This document shows, piece after piece, positions 25,428 to 34,157 of a DNA stretch of 64,000 nt. Every line of letters starts with the position of its first letter. Position 1 is the stretch's first letter. Source of the DNA: Mesorhizobium sp. (GTDB lineage Bacteria > Pseudomonadota > Alphaproteobacteria > Rhizobiales > Rhizobiaceae); contig SAQL01000009.1 of assembly GCA_004020645.1 (NCBI GenBank), positions 124,001-188,000 on the forward strand, in the 5' to 3' direction. Both the position numbers and the translations under genes were made by a program. The notes beneath the pieces were generated by a model, which had not been told where the DNA came from, made no database searches, and saw nothing but the letters and a program-made list of their open reading frames with translations.

Positions 25428-26435
25428 ATGGAAACCGTTCGGAACCTGACGCCGGCCCCGCCGACATCGGCCATCGTCGCTTCCAGCGTCTATACCGCCG
25501 GCCGGCGTGTCGCCGACATTCCGATCGAGGAAGCTGGCGAATGGGCCAAGAAGCCAGGTCATGTCGTCTGGATCGGCCTGCTGGAGCCGGACCGCAACCT
25601 GTTGCTTCGCGTCCAGGCGCAATTCCACCTGCACGATCTGGCGATCGAGGACGCCGAGCATCCGCATCAGCGGCCGAAGATCGAGCAATATGGCGATGCG
25701 TTGTTCATCGTTGCCCGCACGGCTCAACTGATCGACAGGCGCGTCACCTTCGGCGAGACGCATCTGTTCGTCGGCGCCGGCTACATCGTCAGCGTCAGGC
25801 ACGGTCCGTCGACTTCTTATGCCGTCGTTCGCCAGCATTGGGAAAGCTGCCCGCATTCGCTAGCCAAGGGCGAGGATTTCGTCCTCTATGCCATTCTCGA
25901 TTTTATCGTCGACAACTACATGCCGGTGCTCGAGCAGATCGAGGACGAGGTCGAGGCGATCGAGGACAGGGTTCTGCTGAAACCGATGACCGGCTCCGAC
26001 ATAGAGCGGCTCTACATGCTGCGCCGTGATCTCCTGCGCCTTCGCAACGCCGCGCTGCCGCTGGTGGAAGTCTGCCGCCGGCTGACCAGCGCCGACCTGC
26101 CGCAGATCCATGCGGCCATGCACCCGCTGTTCCGCGACGTCACTGACCACATCCGCACCGTCCAGGAGAAGATCGACAGCTTGCGAGAGGTGCTCGCATT
26201 TGCCTTCGAGGCGAGCCTCCTGGTTGGCCAGAGCCAGGAAACGGCGATCACCAAGAAGCTCGCCTCATGGGCTGCAATCCTGGCGGTGCCGACGGCGCTC
26301 GCAGGCATCTACGGCATGAACTTCAACGACATGCCGGAACTTAGGATGGAATATGGCTACCCGGTCGTTCTGGGAGCGATTATTTTGGTCTGCTCGGTTC
26401 TCTACTGGCGCTTCCGCAAGAGCGGCTGGCTGTGA
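25428..26435 (+). CDS. CorA-family divalent cation (magnesium) transporter
   Basis: This 335-residue protein has a cytoplasmic alpha/beta N-terminal domain, a long helix region, and two membrane helices at the C-terminus. The pore signature GMN is in AGIYGMNFNDMPELRMEYGYP, directly after the first helix. CorA channels admit Mg2+ (or Co2+, Ni2+, Zn2+) as pentamers. A perfect AGGAGGT site precedes the ATG at 25428, predicting strong translation. The stop codon is immediately followed by an array of 8 bp tandem repeats. Confidence 0.9.
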   Translation: METVRNLTPAPPTSAIVASSVYTAGRRVADIPIEEAGEWAKKPGHVVWIGLLEPDRNLLLRVQAQFHLHDLAIEDAEHPHQRPKIEQYGDALFIVARTAQLIDRRVTFGETHLFVGAGYIVSVRHGPSTSYAVVRQHWESCPHSLAKGEDFVLYAILDFIVDNYMPVLEQIEDEVEAIEDRVLLKPMTGSDIERLYMLRRDLLRLRNAALPLVEVCRRLTSADLPQIHAAMHPLFRDVTDHIRTVQEKIDSLREVLAFAFEASLLVGQSQETAITKKLASWAAILAVPTALAGIYGMNFNDMPELRMEYGYPVVLGAIILVCSVLYWRFRKSGWL

Positions 26436-26437
26436 AG

Positions 26438-26591
26438 AGTAGGGCAGTAGGGCAGTAGGGCAGTAGGGCAGTAGGGCAGTAGGGCAGTAGGGCAGTAGGT
26501 AAGGATGGCGCCTCACAAGCGCAGTCTTTTGCAGTTCACCACATACTGCCGTACTGCCTTACTGCCTTACTCCCCTATTCCCCTACCTACT
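26438..26591. repeat. 8 bp tandem repeat array with inverted partner between convergent genes
   Basis: Seven exact copies of AGTAGGGC occupy 26438-26493, with a decayed eighth. A looser inverted array of TACTGCCT-like units lies at about 26544-26591, reaching a few bases into the 3' end of gcrA. The arms can pair into a long hairpin between the CorA-type gene and gcrA. The exact tandem copies suggest recent slippage, so copy number probably varies between strains. Confidence 0.8.
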
Positions 26592-27101
26592 GCGCCGCCG
26601 CTCCGAAGCGGGCTGAAACGCGATGCGGGCGTGGTACTTGCAATAGGGTCCGGTTTCGGCCGCGTCGTTGCCGCAGAAATGGAACTCTTCCGAAAGCGGA
26701 TCGCCATTCGGCCATTTGCATGTCCGTTCGGTCAACTCGACGAGTTGCAGATGCCGCGAGATCGGCACGACGACGTTCTCGACCGGACGGACGTAATGAC
26801 GCGCCACCGGTACGGTGTCGAATTGCGCCTGCAGCGCGGTCGCCCCGATCGACGTGGTGATATGCCGCGCGGTGCTTGCCGCCCGCGACACCGATTTCTG
26901 GACGCTCGATCCTTGCACGCTCTTCTTCTGGCGTGCCGGTGTGGCGGTCGAGCGTCCGCGGCCCGACAGTTTCAGCCGATGCACCTTGCCGATGACGGCA
27001 TTGCGGCTGACGCCCCCAAGCTGGGCGGCGATCGCGCTGGCGCTCAGCCCCTCCGACCACAATTTTCTAAGAAGTTCGACCCGCTCGTCAGTCCAATTCA
27101 T
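26583..27101 (-). CDS. gcrA: Cell-cycle regulator GcrA
   Basis: This 172-residue GcrA has the N-terminal HTH MNWTDERVELLRKLWSEGLSASAIAAQLGGVSRNAVIGKVHRL, a low-complexity linker, and a C-terminal sigma70-interacting part with CKWPNGDP and FCGNDAAETGPYCKYH. GcrA works with the CcrM adenine methyltransferase, activating promoters that carry methylated GANTC. Three GANTC sites sit within 36 bp in the gcrA-argD gap and another lies closer to gcrA, so the gene may respond to CcrM itself. The last codons overlap the inverted repeat array between gcrA and the CorA-type gene. Confidence 0.92.
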   Translation of the reverse strand: MNWTDERVELLRKLWSEGLSASAIAAQLGGVSRNAVIGKVHRLKLSGRGRSTATPARQKKSVQGSSVQKSVSRAASTARHITTSIGATALQAQFDTVPVARHYVRPVENVVVPISRHLQLVELTERTCKWPNGDPLSEEFHFCGNDAAETGPYCKYHARIAFQPASERRRSR

Positions 27102-27244
27102 GAGACCGCGCTCCTGCTGAAATGTGCGGCGATCGGAATCCTTCCACGATCCGGCTTCCGCCGGGCAGACACCACATATATCGGGTGATTAGGTCCGCCG
27201 CACGAAATCTAGTTATTTCTCGACCTACAATTACCTTATGCGCT

Positions 27245-27280
27245 GACTCGGTGACAAGAGTCTGAGGGCCAACACGAATC
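27245..27280. promoter_or_regulatory. Cluster of three GANTC (CcrM methylation) sites
   Basis: GACTC at 27245, GAGTC at 27258 and GAATC at 27276 lie in 36 bp of the gcrA-argD divergent gap, with a fourth GAATC at 27136. GANTC is expected about once in 256 bases at even composition. The location beside gcrA suggests methylation-dependent control. Confidence 0.55.
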
Positions 27281-27396
27281 GGTTTTTTCGGTTTTCCCCA
27301 ACTTGCCCGGTCGCTGAAGAGCCGGCGTCTCGCTGGAGAGCTTGCCGCGCGTCCTTGCGCGACGTTTTCGTTGACTTCATGGCCGAAAAACACGAT

Positions 27397-27434
27397 AAGC
27401 CGCAAAGGCCGCCGCTTTGGCGGCTTTTTGATTT
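27397..27434 (+). terminator. Terminator-like hairpin in the argD leader (possible attenuator)
   Basis: AAGCCGC-AAAG (27397-27407) can pair with CTTTGGCGGCTT (27415-27426) in an 11 bp stem with one bulge, followed by TTTGATTTT. A shorter alternative stem GCCGCC/GGCGGC (27408-27424) competes for the same bases. It lies only about 22 bp before the argD start codon, where a readthrough-controlled terminator would gate the arginine operon. Confidence 0.5.
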
Positions 27435-27456
27435 TCCGGTTCCGGAGACGCATATA

Positions 27457-28656
27457 ATGAGCGGTTCGGCGCTTTTCGAGACCTTTACCCGCGCACCCCT
27501 GGCCTTCGACCATGGGGAAGGCACTTGGCTGGTCACCGACAAGGGCGAGCGATATCTCGATTTTGGCGGCGGCGTCGCCGTGAATTCGCTGGGCCATAGC
27601 CATCCGCATCTGGTCTCGGCACTCACCGAGCAGGCGGCCAAGGTCTGGCATGTCTCCAACCTCTATGAGATTCCGGGGCAGAGACGTCTGGGCGAGCGGC
27701 TGGTCGACGCCACCTTCGCCGACAAGGTGTTCTTCACCAATTCCGGCGCCGAGGCGCTGGAATGCGCCATCAAGACGGCGCGGCGCTACCACTTCGTCAA
27801 TGGCCATCCCGAGCGCTTTCGCATTATCAGCTTCGAAGGCGCCTTTCATGGCCGCACGCTGGCGACCATCGCCGCCGGCGGCCAGTATAAATACCTGGAA
27901 GGCTTCGGACCCAAGGTCGAAGGTTTCGACCAGGTCGGCTTCGACGACATCGACGCCGCCGAAAAGGCGATCACATCAGAGACCGCCGCGATACTGATCG
28001 AGCCGGTGCAGGGCGAGGGTGGCATTCGCCCGGTGCCGACGCAGTCGCTGAGGCGGCTGAGGCAGCTCTGCGAACAGCATGGCCTGCTCCTGATCTTCGA
28101 TGAGGTCCAGTGCGGCATCGGCCGCACCGGAAAACTGTTCGCGCATGAATGGGCTGGTGTCACGCCCGACATCATGGCGGTTGCCAAGGGCATCGGCGGC
28201 GGCTTCCCGATGGGCGCCTGTCTCGCCACCGACGAGGCGGCCGTCGGCATGACCGCCGGCGTGCACGGCACGACTTTCGGCGGCAATCCGCTGGCGATGG
28301 CGGTCGGCAACGCCGTGCTCGACGTGGTGCTGGAAGACGGCTTCCTGGAGGATGTCCAGCGCAAGGCGTTGCTGCTGAAGCAGGGGCTGGCGGGCGTCGC
28401 CGACGAATTTCCTGACATCATCGAAGACATCAGGGGCACCGGCCTGATGCTCGGCCTGAAATGTGCCGCGCCCAACACCAAGGTGAACATGGCGTTGCGC
28501 GACCAGCATCTGCTGGCGGTTCCGGCCGGCGACAACGTTCTTCGCCTGCTGCCGCCGCTCACCGTCACCGACGCCGAGATCCATGAGGCGCTCGACCGCA
28601 TCCGTGCCGGCGCCCGGGGCCTGGCCGATGCCATCGCCGCGGCTGCCGCGAAGTAA
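27457..28656 (+). CDS. argD: Acetylornithine aminotransferase
   Basis: This 399-residue class III PLP aminotransferase converts N-acetylglutamate semialdehyde to N-acetylornithine. Signatures are [20 protein letters not shown], the Asp of [21 protein letters not shown], and the PLP lysine in [17 protein letters not shown]. The ATG at 27457 ([15 protein letters not shown]) follows CCGGAGACG; the frame stays open upstream to 27355 but that part looks non-coding. argF follows after 17 bp, supporting ArgD over other class III enzymes. A terminator-like hairpin sits in the leader. Confidence 0.9.
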   Translation: MSGSALFETFTRAPLAFDHGEGTWLVTDKGERYLDFGGGVAVNSLGHSHPHLVSALTEQAAKVWHVSNLYEIPGQRRLGERLVDATFADKVFFTNSGAEALECAIKTARRYHFVNGHPERFRIISFEGAFHGRTLATIAAGGQYKYLEGFGPKVEGFDQVGFDDIDAAEKAITSETAAILIEPVQGEGGIRPVPTQSLRRLRQLCEQHGLLLIFDEVQCGIGRTGKLFAHEWAGVTPDIMAVAKGIGGGFPMGACLATDEAAVGMTAGVHGTTFGGNPLAMAVGNAVLDVVLEDGFLEDVQRKALLLKQGLAGVADEFPDIIEDIRGTGLMLGLKCAAPNTKVNMALRDQHLLAVPAGDNVLRLLPPLTVTDAEIHEALDRIRAGARGLADAIAAAAAK

Positions 28657-28673
28657 CAGTCGAAAGACCCCAA

Positions 28674-29585
28674 ATGAGCCTTCGCCATTTCACTGATCTT
28701 TCCGCCGTTTCCGAGGGCGATCTGCGCTTCATGCTGGACGATGCCGTGGTGCGAAAGGCAAGGCTCAAGGCGGGCGAGCGGACAAAACCGCTCGAAGGCA
28801 AAGTGCTGGCGATGATCTTCGACAAACCGTCGACGCGCACGCGCGTGTCCTTCGACGTCGGCATGCGCCAGCTCGGCGGCGAGACCATCATGCTGACAGG
28901 CACCGAGATGCAGCTCGGCCGCTCCGAAACCATCGCCGACACGGCCAAGGTGCTGTCGCGCTATGTCGATGCGATCATGATCCGAACCACATCGCATGAC
29001 CGGCTGCTGGAGCTGACCGAGAACGCCACCGTTCCCGTCATCAACGGGCTGACCGACGATACCCACCCCTGCCAACTGATGGCCGACATCATGACCTTCG
29101 AGGAGCATCGCGGTCCGGTCGCCGGCAAGACAATCGCCTGGACCGGCGACGGCAACAACGTGCTGCATTCCCTGCTGGAGGCCTCGGCGAGGTTCCGCTT
29201 CAACCTCAAGGTCGCCGTGCCGGAAGGCAGCGAGCCGGCGCAGAGGCATGTCGATTGGTCGACGGCGCATGGCGGCAAGTTGCACTTCACCCGCTCGCCC
29301 GAGGAGGCGGTCCACGAGGCCGACTGCGTCGTCACCGACTGCTGGGTGTCGATGGGCCAGGAGCACCGTGCTCGCGGCCACAATGTCTTCTCACCCTACC
29401 AGGTCAATGCGGCGCTGATGGCGAAGGCAAAGCCGGACGCATTGTTCATGCACTGTCTGCCGGCGCATCGCGGCGAGGAGGTCACCGACGAAGTCATCGA
29501 CGGGCCCCATTCGGTAGTGTTCGACGAGGCCGAGAACCGGCTCCACGCCCAGAAGGCGGTTTTGGCCTGGTGTCTGGGCGCTTGA
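28674..29585 (+). CDS. argF: Ornithine carbamoyltransferase
   Basis: This 303-residue OTCase makes citrulline from ornithine and carbamoyl phosphate. The carbamoyl-phosphate loop is [15 protein letters not shown], the second motif is [12 protein letters not shown], and the ornithine site has VSMGQE and the catalytic-loop [13 protein letters not shown]. It is the second gene of argD-argF-hslO. The segment around the stop carries a direct repeat of CTTGATCCGG (29581 and again about 19 bases on). Confidence 0.94.
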   Translation: MSLRHFTDLSAVSEGDLRFMLDDAVVRKARLKAGERTKPLEGKVLAMIFDKPSTRTRVSFDVGMRQLGGETIMLTGTEMQLGRSETIADTAKVLSRYVDAIMIRTTSHDRLLELTENATVPVINGLTDDTHPCQLMADIMTFEEHRGPVAGKTIAWTGDGNNVLHSLLEASARFRFNLKVAVPEGSEPAQRHVDWSTAHGGKLHFTRSPEEAVHEADCVVTDCWVSMGQEHRARGHNVFSPYQVNAALMAKAKPDALFMHCLPAHRGEEVTDEVIDGPHSVVFDEAENRLHAQKAVLAWCLGA

Positions 29586-29702
29586 TCCGGGCCACCTTGA
29601 TCCGGCACTGCGTGGTGCCTATCTCAGGCGCATCACGCAAATCGAGCGCGTTTCGACGCATGCGCCCCGGAGGGCGGCATGGCCGCGCCCTGGAGCTTTG
29701 TC

Positions 29703-30713
29703 ATGTTGGAAACTCATCAATTGGCTGAACAACAACCCAAACTCGGCGAATTCGGCTACGCCGGCGACGATTATGTCGTGCCCTTCGAGGTCGGCCCTCT
29801 CGACGTGCGCGGCCGTACCGTCCAGCTTGGGCCGATGCTCGACGCGATCCTCAGCCGTCATGACTATCCCGAGCCGGTCGCTCGCCTGCTGGCGGAAGCC
29901 TGCGTGCTGACGGTGCTGCTCGGCACCTCGCTCAAGTTCGAAGGCAAGTTCATCCTGCAGACCCGCACGGACGGACCGGTCGATATGCTGGTGGCGGATT
30001 TTTCCACGCCGCATGCGCTGCGCGCCTATGCGCGCTTCGACGCCGACCGGCTGGAGGCTCTGACGTCTGCCGGCGAGACTTCGCAGCAGACGTTGCTCGG
30101 CAGCGGTGTCCTGGCGCTGACGATCGACCAGGGCTCCCACACGCAGCGCTATCAGGGTATCGTCCAGCTCGACGGCGAGACGCTGGAGGAGGCCGCGCGC
30201 ACCTATTTTCGGCAGTCGGAACAGATCCCTACCGATCTCAGGCTCACAGTGGCCAAGCTGTTGACGCCCGGCGTGGGCGGCGCCCGCGAGCAATGGCGTG
30301 CCGGTGGCATCCTGGCGCAGTTCCTGCCGCAATCGCCGGACCGCAGGCGCGTGCCCGATCTTCCGGGCGGCGACGGCGATCCGCGCCAGGAGATCCACGA
30401 TCCGGCCGACAATTCCTGGCAGGAACTGCTGGCGTTGCTTGGCACCATTGAGCCGACGGAACTGATCGACCCGACGATCGGCGCCGAGCGGCTGCTTTAC
30501 CGGCTGTTCCACGAGCACGGCGTGCGCGTCTTCGGCGGCGTACCGGTTGCCGACCAGTGCTCATGCTCCAGGGAGAAGATCCGCGGCATTCTCGGAGGCT
30601 TCTCCGCCGACGAGATCAGGGACAGCACCGAGGATGGCGGCATTCACGTCGCCTGCGAATTCTGCTCGAAGCAATATGACTTCGACCCGGCGGAGTTTGC
30701 CGCCGCGCAATAA
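29703..30713 (+). CDS. hslO: Redox-regulated chaperone Hsp33
   Basis: This 336-residue Hsp33 is a holdase activated by oxidation. The zinc-binding C-terminal cysteines are in DQCSCSREKI and CEFCSKQYDF, the CxC...CxxC pattern in which disulfides form on activation. The start at 29703 (MLETHQLAEQQ) is preferred over 29679. It follows argF at 117 bp on the same strand, an arrangement I remember as common in Rhizobiales. A long inverted repeat separates it from convergent apaG. Confidence 0.92.
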   Translation: MLETHQLAEQQPKLGEFGYAGDDYVVPFEVGPLDVRGRTVQLGPMLDAILSRHDYPEPVARLLAEACVLTVLLGTSLKFEGKFILQTRTDGPVDMLVADFSTPHALRAYARFDADRLEALTSAGETSQQTLLGSGVLALTIDQGSHTQRYQGIVQLDGETLEEAARTYFRQSEQIPTDLRLTVAKLLTPGVGGAREQWRAGGILAQFLPQSPDRRRVPDLPGGDGDPRQEIHDPADNSWQELLALLGTIEPTELIDPTIGAERLLYRLFHEHGVRVFGGVPVADQCSCSREKIRGILGGFSADEIRDSTEDGGIHVACEFCSKQYDFDPAEFAAAQ

Positions 30714-30799
30714 CGAGCGTCAGCGCTGCCTATCTGCCCGCTGGCATTCTTCCAATGGAAGTAGGAATCGCCAAATACCGGGTGCGGTGCCTTCGCAGA

Positions 30800-30864
30800 A
30801 CTTGGGTTCCTCGCCCGCGGAGTGGGTCCACCTCTCCCCCGCTTCGCGAGGGCGAGGAACCCAA
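30800..30864. terminator. Perfect 16 bp inverted repeat between hslO and apaG
   Basis: CTTGGGTTCCTCGCCC (30800-30815) is exactly repeated in inverse at 30849-30864, with a 33-base GC-rich spacer. It sits between two convergent genes. No T-run follows. It could act as a bidirectional terminator or be a dispersed palindromic element. Confidence 0.6.
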
Positions 30865-30871
30865 GTGAGCG

Positions 30872-31264
30872 TCAATTGACGGTGCGCCGCGTGCCCGGCA
30901 GGTCGAGCGAAAAGGCGGGGATGGCGACATCGAACGTCTCGCCCCGCTTGTTGCGCATCGTGTAGTGGCCGACCATGATGCCGGATGGCGTTGAGAGCGG
31001 GCACCCAGACGTGTATTGATAACTGTCGCCGGGGTTGAGTTCGGGCTGGTCGCCGACAACGCCGGCGCCGCGCACTTCCTCGACCCGGCCGGTGCCGTCG
31101 GTGATGTGCCAATAGCGTGACAGAAGCTGCACGAATTCATCCGACTGGTTGTCGATGGTCACCTGGTAGCCCCAGACATAGCGGTTCTCCGACGGGTCGG
31201 AGCGGTCTTCCAGATAGAACGGCCTGACCTGTACTTCGATGTTGCGCGTAACGGCGCTGTACAT
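30872..31264 (-). CDS. apaG: ApaG domain protein
   Basis: This 130-residue ApaG has a single fibronectin-III-like beta-sandwich domain. The core is [50 protein letters not shown] split over the middle of the protein, followed by [14 protein letters not shown], all diagnostic of the family. Its role is unsettled; in enterobacteria it is linked to CorC/ApaH and ion or nucleotide metabolism. In Rhizobiales it is often near metZ; here metZ lies 1.4 kb away, across the glycosyltransferase gene. Confidence 0.9.
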   Translation of the reverse strand: MYSAVTRNIEVQVRPFYLEDRSDPSENRYVWGYQVTIDNQSDEFVQLLSRYWHITDGTGRVEEVRGAGVVGDQPELNPGDSYQYTSGCPLSTPSGIMVGHYTMRNKRGETFDVAIPAFSLDLPGTRRTVN

Positions 31265-31489
31265 AGACTACTCCACAATATGTAGACGGAACTCTCGACG
31301 CTCTCCGCAGTTTGGTCAACTGGGTGCTTCCCGTCGCTGCCCGCCTGCTTTGCGCGCAGGTGCCGAAGAACAATGTCATTTAAGTGACACATGACAATGA
31401 TGGTGTGCAGGGCCGGGCGACTCAGCATTCTGTCGAACTGTTGAAACGGCTTTCATGCGGCCGGTTTTTTCTGGAGTGACCAGATATCG

Positions 31490-32644
31490 ATGGAATTGAC
31501 AGTCACAGCCGCCTTGCTTTCCACAGCCCTGCTTCTTGTCAATCTCGTCAGCATCCTGCTCGCTTCCTGGAAGCTGAAGCGGCCTGGCAGGATCACGCCG
31601 CCAGCCGGCAAGGCGCCGCCGGTGTCGATCGTCGTGCCGTCGCGCGGCGTCGAACCGTTTGCCGAGGAAACGCTCGAGCGCGCCTTCTCTCTCGACTGGC
31701 CGCGCTATGAGCTCATCTTCTGCGTCGCCCATGCCGACGACCCGGTGGTCGGGCCGATCACCGACGCGATCGCCCGCTTCCCGGCCGTGCCGGCCCGGCT
31801 GCTCGTCGGCGACGACCGCATCAGCGGCAATCCGAAACTCAACAATTGCGTGAAGGGCTGGGAGGCCGCGCGCCACCGCTGGGTCATCCTTGCCGATTCC
31901 AACGTCCTGATGCCGAGGGACTATGTCCAGCATCTGATGGCGGTATGGCGGCCGGACACTGGCCTTGTCTGCTCGACCCCAATCGGCTCGCGGCCGGATG
32001 GGTTCTGGGCGGAGGTCGAATGCGCTTTCCTCAACACGCTGCAGGCGCGCTGGCAATATACCGGCGAGGCGCTCGGCCTCGGTTTTGCCCAGGGCAAGAG
32101 CATGTTGTGGAACAAGCCCATGCTCGACGCCAATGACGGCATCCGTGCGCTTGCCGCCGAGATCGCCGAGGATGCCGCCGCGACCAAGCTGGTCAACGGG
32201 CTTGGACTGCGCGTCAATCTCGTCGCCTCGCCCTTCGAGCAGCCGCTCGGTTTGCGCACATTTGGCGAAATCTGGTCGCGTCAGGCCCGCTGGGCACGCC
32301 TGCGTCGCGTCACCTTCCCCCTGTTCTTCGCGCCTGAGATCCTGATCGGAGCGGCGCCGCCGCTGGTGCTTGCGCTGGTTGCGGCAGCAGGCGCCGGCTT
32401 CAGCCTGTCGGCAACCGCCGTTGCCGTGCTGGTAGTCGCCTATCTCCCGGAATGCGCTCTCGCCTCGGCCAAGGGCTGGCACCTGTCGCTGCGCATGATC
32501 CCGGCGATGGTTGCGCGCGACGTGATGCTTCCCGCCATCTGGGTGCGCGGCTGGCTCAGCGGTGCCGTCGACTGGCGCGGCAACACGATGACCATCCACA
32601 CCAGCGCCGGTGCGGAATTGGAAGAGACCCCGTCGGGCGCCTGA
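31490..32644 (+). CDS. GT21-family lipid glycosyltransferase (ceramide-glucosyltransferase / Pgt-like)
   Basis: This 384-residue membrane glycosyltransferase has an N-terminal anchor helix, a GT-A catalytic domain and C-terminal helices (about 285-350). Motifs are the acceptor-side HADDPVV, the metal-binding ADSNVLMP, EDAAATKLV and the (Q/R)XXRW motif in SRQARWARLRR, all typical of GT21. GT21 enzymes of Mesorhizobium loti and Agrobacterium (Pgt) add successive glucose or galactose units to diacylglycerol, giving phosphorus-free glycolipids; that assignment here rests on family resemblance. No sphingolipid genes are next to it. The gene stands alone between apaG and metZ. Confidence 0.78.
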   Translation: MELTVTAALLSTALLLVNLVSILLASWKLKRPGRITPPAGKAPPVSIVVPSRGVEPFAEETLERAFSLDWPRYELIFCVAHADDPVVGPITDAIARFPAVPARLLVGDDRISGNPKLNNCVKGWEAARHRWVILADSNVLMPRDYVQHLMAVWRPDTGLVCSTPIGSRPDGFWAEVECAFLNTLQARWQYTGEALGLGFAQGKSMLWNKPMLDANDGIRALAAEIAEDAAATKLVNGLGLRVNLVASPFEQPLGLRTFGEIWSRQARWARLRRVTFPLFFAPEILIGAAPPLVLALVAAAGAGFSLSATAVAVLVVAYLPECALASAKGWHLSLRMIPAMVARDVMLPAIWVRGWLSGAVDWRGNTMTIHTSAGAELEETPSGA

Positions 32645-32690
32645 CCGCGCTTGGCTTGACGATTCGAGCGAAGCCGTTCGGCGCGTATCC

Positions 32691-33881
32691 CTATCTGGCG
32701 GCTTTCAGTGCCTGCTCGATGTCTTCGAGCAGGTCGTCTGTGTCCTCCAGGCCGACGGACAGCCTGAGCGTGCCTGGCCCGATGCCGAGTTCGGCGCGCG
32801 CCTCATCGCTCAGATTCTTGTGCGTCGTCGTCGCCGGATGGGTGATCAGGCTCTTGGCATCGCCGAGATTGTTAGAGATCAGCACGATATCGAGCGCGTT
32901 CTGGAAGGCGAAAGCCGCCTGTTTGCCGCCCTTGACCTCGAGGCAGATCAGCGTCGAGCCGCCCGACATCTGCTTCTTGACGACCGCCGCTTGCGGGTGA
33001 TCGGCGCGGCCGGGATAGATGACGCGGGCGATCTCCGGCTGCTCGGCGAGGAAGTCCGCGATCCGGCCGGCACTTTCCGTCTGCTGGCGCACGCGCAGCG
33101 GCAGCGTTTCCAGGCCCTTCAGCAGCGTCCAGGCATTGAACGGCGACAGGCTGGGACCGGTGTGGCGGAAATAGTCGTGCAGGTTCTCGTCGATCCACTT
33201 CTTGTCCGACAGGATGACGCCGCCGAGGCAGCGCCCCTGGCCGTCGATGTGCTTGGTCGCCGAATAGACGACGATATGGGCGCCGAGCTGCAACGGCTTC
33301 TGCTGCAAGGGCGTGGCAAAGACGTTGTCGACGATCAGCCGCGCGCCGATCGAATCCGCAAGTGAGGCAACGGCTGCGATGTCGACGACTTCCAGCGTCG
33401 GATTGGTCGGGCTTTCAAGGAAGAACAGCTTTGTGTTGGGCCTGACCGCCTTTTCCCAATTGGCGATTTCGGTGCCGTCGACCAGAGTCGCCTCGATGCC
33501 GTACTTCGGCGCCAGCGTTTCGACCACCCAGCGGCAGGAGCCGAACAGCGCGCGCGCCGCCACGATGTGGTCGCCGGCCTTGGCGCTGCACAGCAACGCT
33601 GCTGTGACCGCCGCCATGCCGGATGCAGTGGCGCGGGCATCTTCGGCACCTTCCAGCGCACACATGCGCTTCTCGAACATGTCGACCGTCGGATTGGCAT
33701 AGCGCGAATAAATGAAGCCCGGTTCCTCGCCCTTGAAGCGGGCTTCCGCCGCCTGCGCCGTGTCGTAGACATAGCCTTGCGTGAGATACATCGCCTCGGA
33801 GGTTTCGCCGAAGCCGGAACGCAGCGTTCCCGCATGCACGAGGGCGGTCTGAGGCTTCCAGTTGCGCTTGTTGCTCGTCAT
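32691..33881 (-). CDS. metZ: O-succinylhomoserine sulfhydrylase
   Basis: This 396-residue PLP enzyme of the Cys/Met metabolism family makes homocysteine from O-succinylhomoserine and sulfide. Visible motifs are YSRYANPTVDMFEKRMCALEGAEDARATASGMAA and the PLP lysine in VYSATKHIDGQGRCLGG. The ATG at 33881 is used; a GTG directly before it is equally possible. The leader holds a SAM-II riboswitch and a downstream intrinsic terminator, so high S-adenosylmethionine should switch the gene off. This control and the sequence favour MetZ over cystathionine-gamma-synthase. Confidence 0.92.
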   Translation of the reverse strand: MTSNKRNWKPQTALVHAGTLRSGFGETSEAMYLTQGYVYDTAQAAEARFKGEEPGFIYSRYANPTVDMFEKRMCALEGAEDARATASGMAAVTAALLCSAKAGDHIVAARALFGSCRWVVETLAPKYGIEATLVDGTEIANWEKAVRPNTKLFFLESPTNPTLEVVDIAAVASLADSIGARLIVDNVFATPLQQKPLQLGAHIVVYSATKHIDGQGRCLGGVILSDKKWIDENLHDYFRHTGPSLSPFNAWTLLKGLETLPLRVRQQTESAGRIADFLAEQPEIARVIYPGRADHPQAAVVKKQMSGGSTLICLEVKGGKQAAFAFQNALDIVLISNNLGDAKSLITHPATTTHKNLSDEARAELGIGPGTLRLSVGLEDTDDLLEDIEQALKAAR

Positions 33882-33916
33882 CACCTTGTTCCAAACACCA
33901 AAAATGGTCCAAACAC

Positions 33917-33947
33917 AAAAAAACCGGCCGCGAAAGTCGCAACCGGT
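33917..33947 (-). terminator. Intrinsic terminator in the metZ leader
   Basis: On the reverse strand an 11 bp stem, ACCGGTTGCGA / TCGCGGCCGGT (two G-U pairs), with loop CTT is followed by seven T. It lies between the SAM-II aptamer and the metZ start, as expected for the expression platform. Confidence 0.8.
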
Positions 33948-33969
33948 CCATACGGCCTTTCGGCCCGAC

Positions 33970-34030
33970 GGTCCTTTAGCGACTTGTTTAACGTGGCTGC
34001 AAGCCGACCGGCCAAATCACCACGGGATAA
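33970..34030 (-). ncRNA. SAM-II riboswitch aptamer (metA motif)
   Basis: The reverse strand reads CCGTGGTGATTTGGCCGGTC, then GGCTTGCAGCCACGTTAAAC, then AAGTCGCTAAAGG, matching the SAM-II consensus nearly base for base (GGUGAUUU, CUUGCAGCCACGUUAAACA, GUCGCUAAAG). The pseudoknot helices can be drawn: CGTGG pairs with CCACG, and the 3' AAGTCGCTAAAG supplies the second strand. It precedes metZ and its terminator. Confidence 0.92.
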
Positions 34031-34157
34031 CGAACCTTTAGACCTGCACCGCGCTTGCGTCAATTGCCGGCATGATTAAGAGGTTGTACCAGCAGGTTTC
34101 GTGGCAAGGACCTGCAACAAGACGAGACCTCGCCAGGCCTTCGAGCGGAGCCAGACT

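Noticed and set aside
26438..26493. CRISPR-like array
   Set aside because: Units are 8 bp with no spacers; this is a simple tandem repeat, and no cas genes are near.
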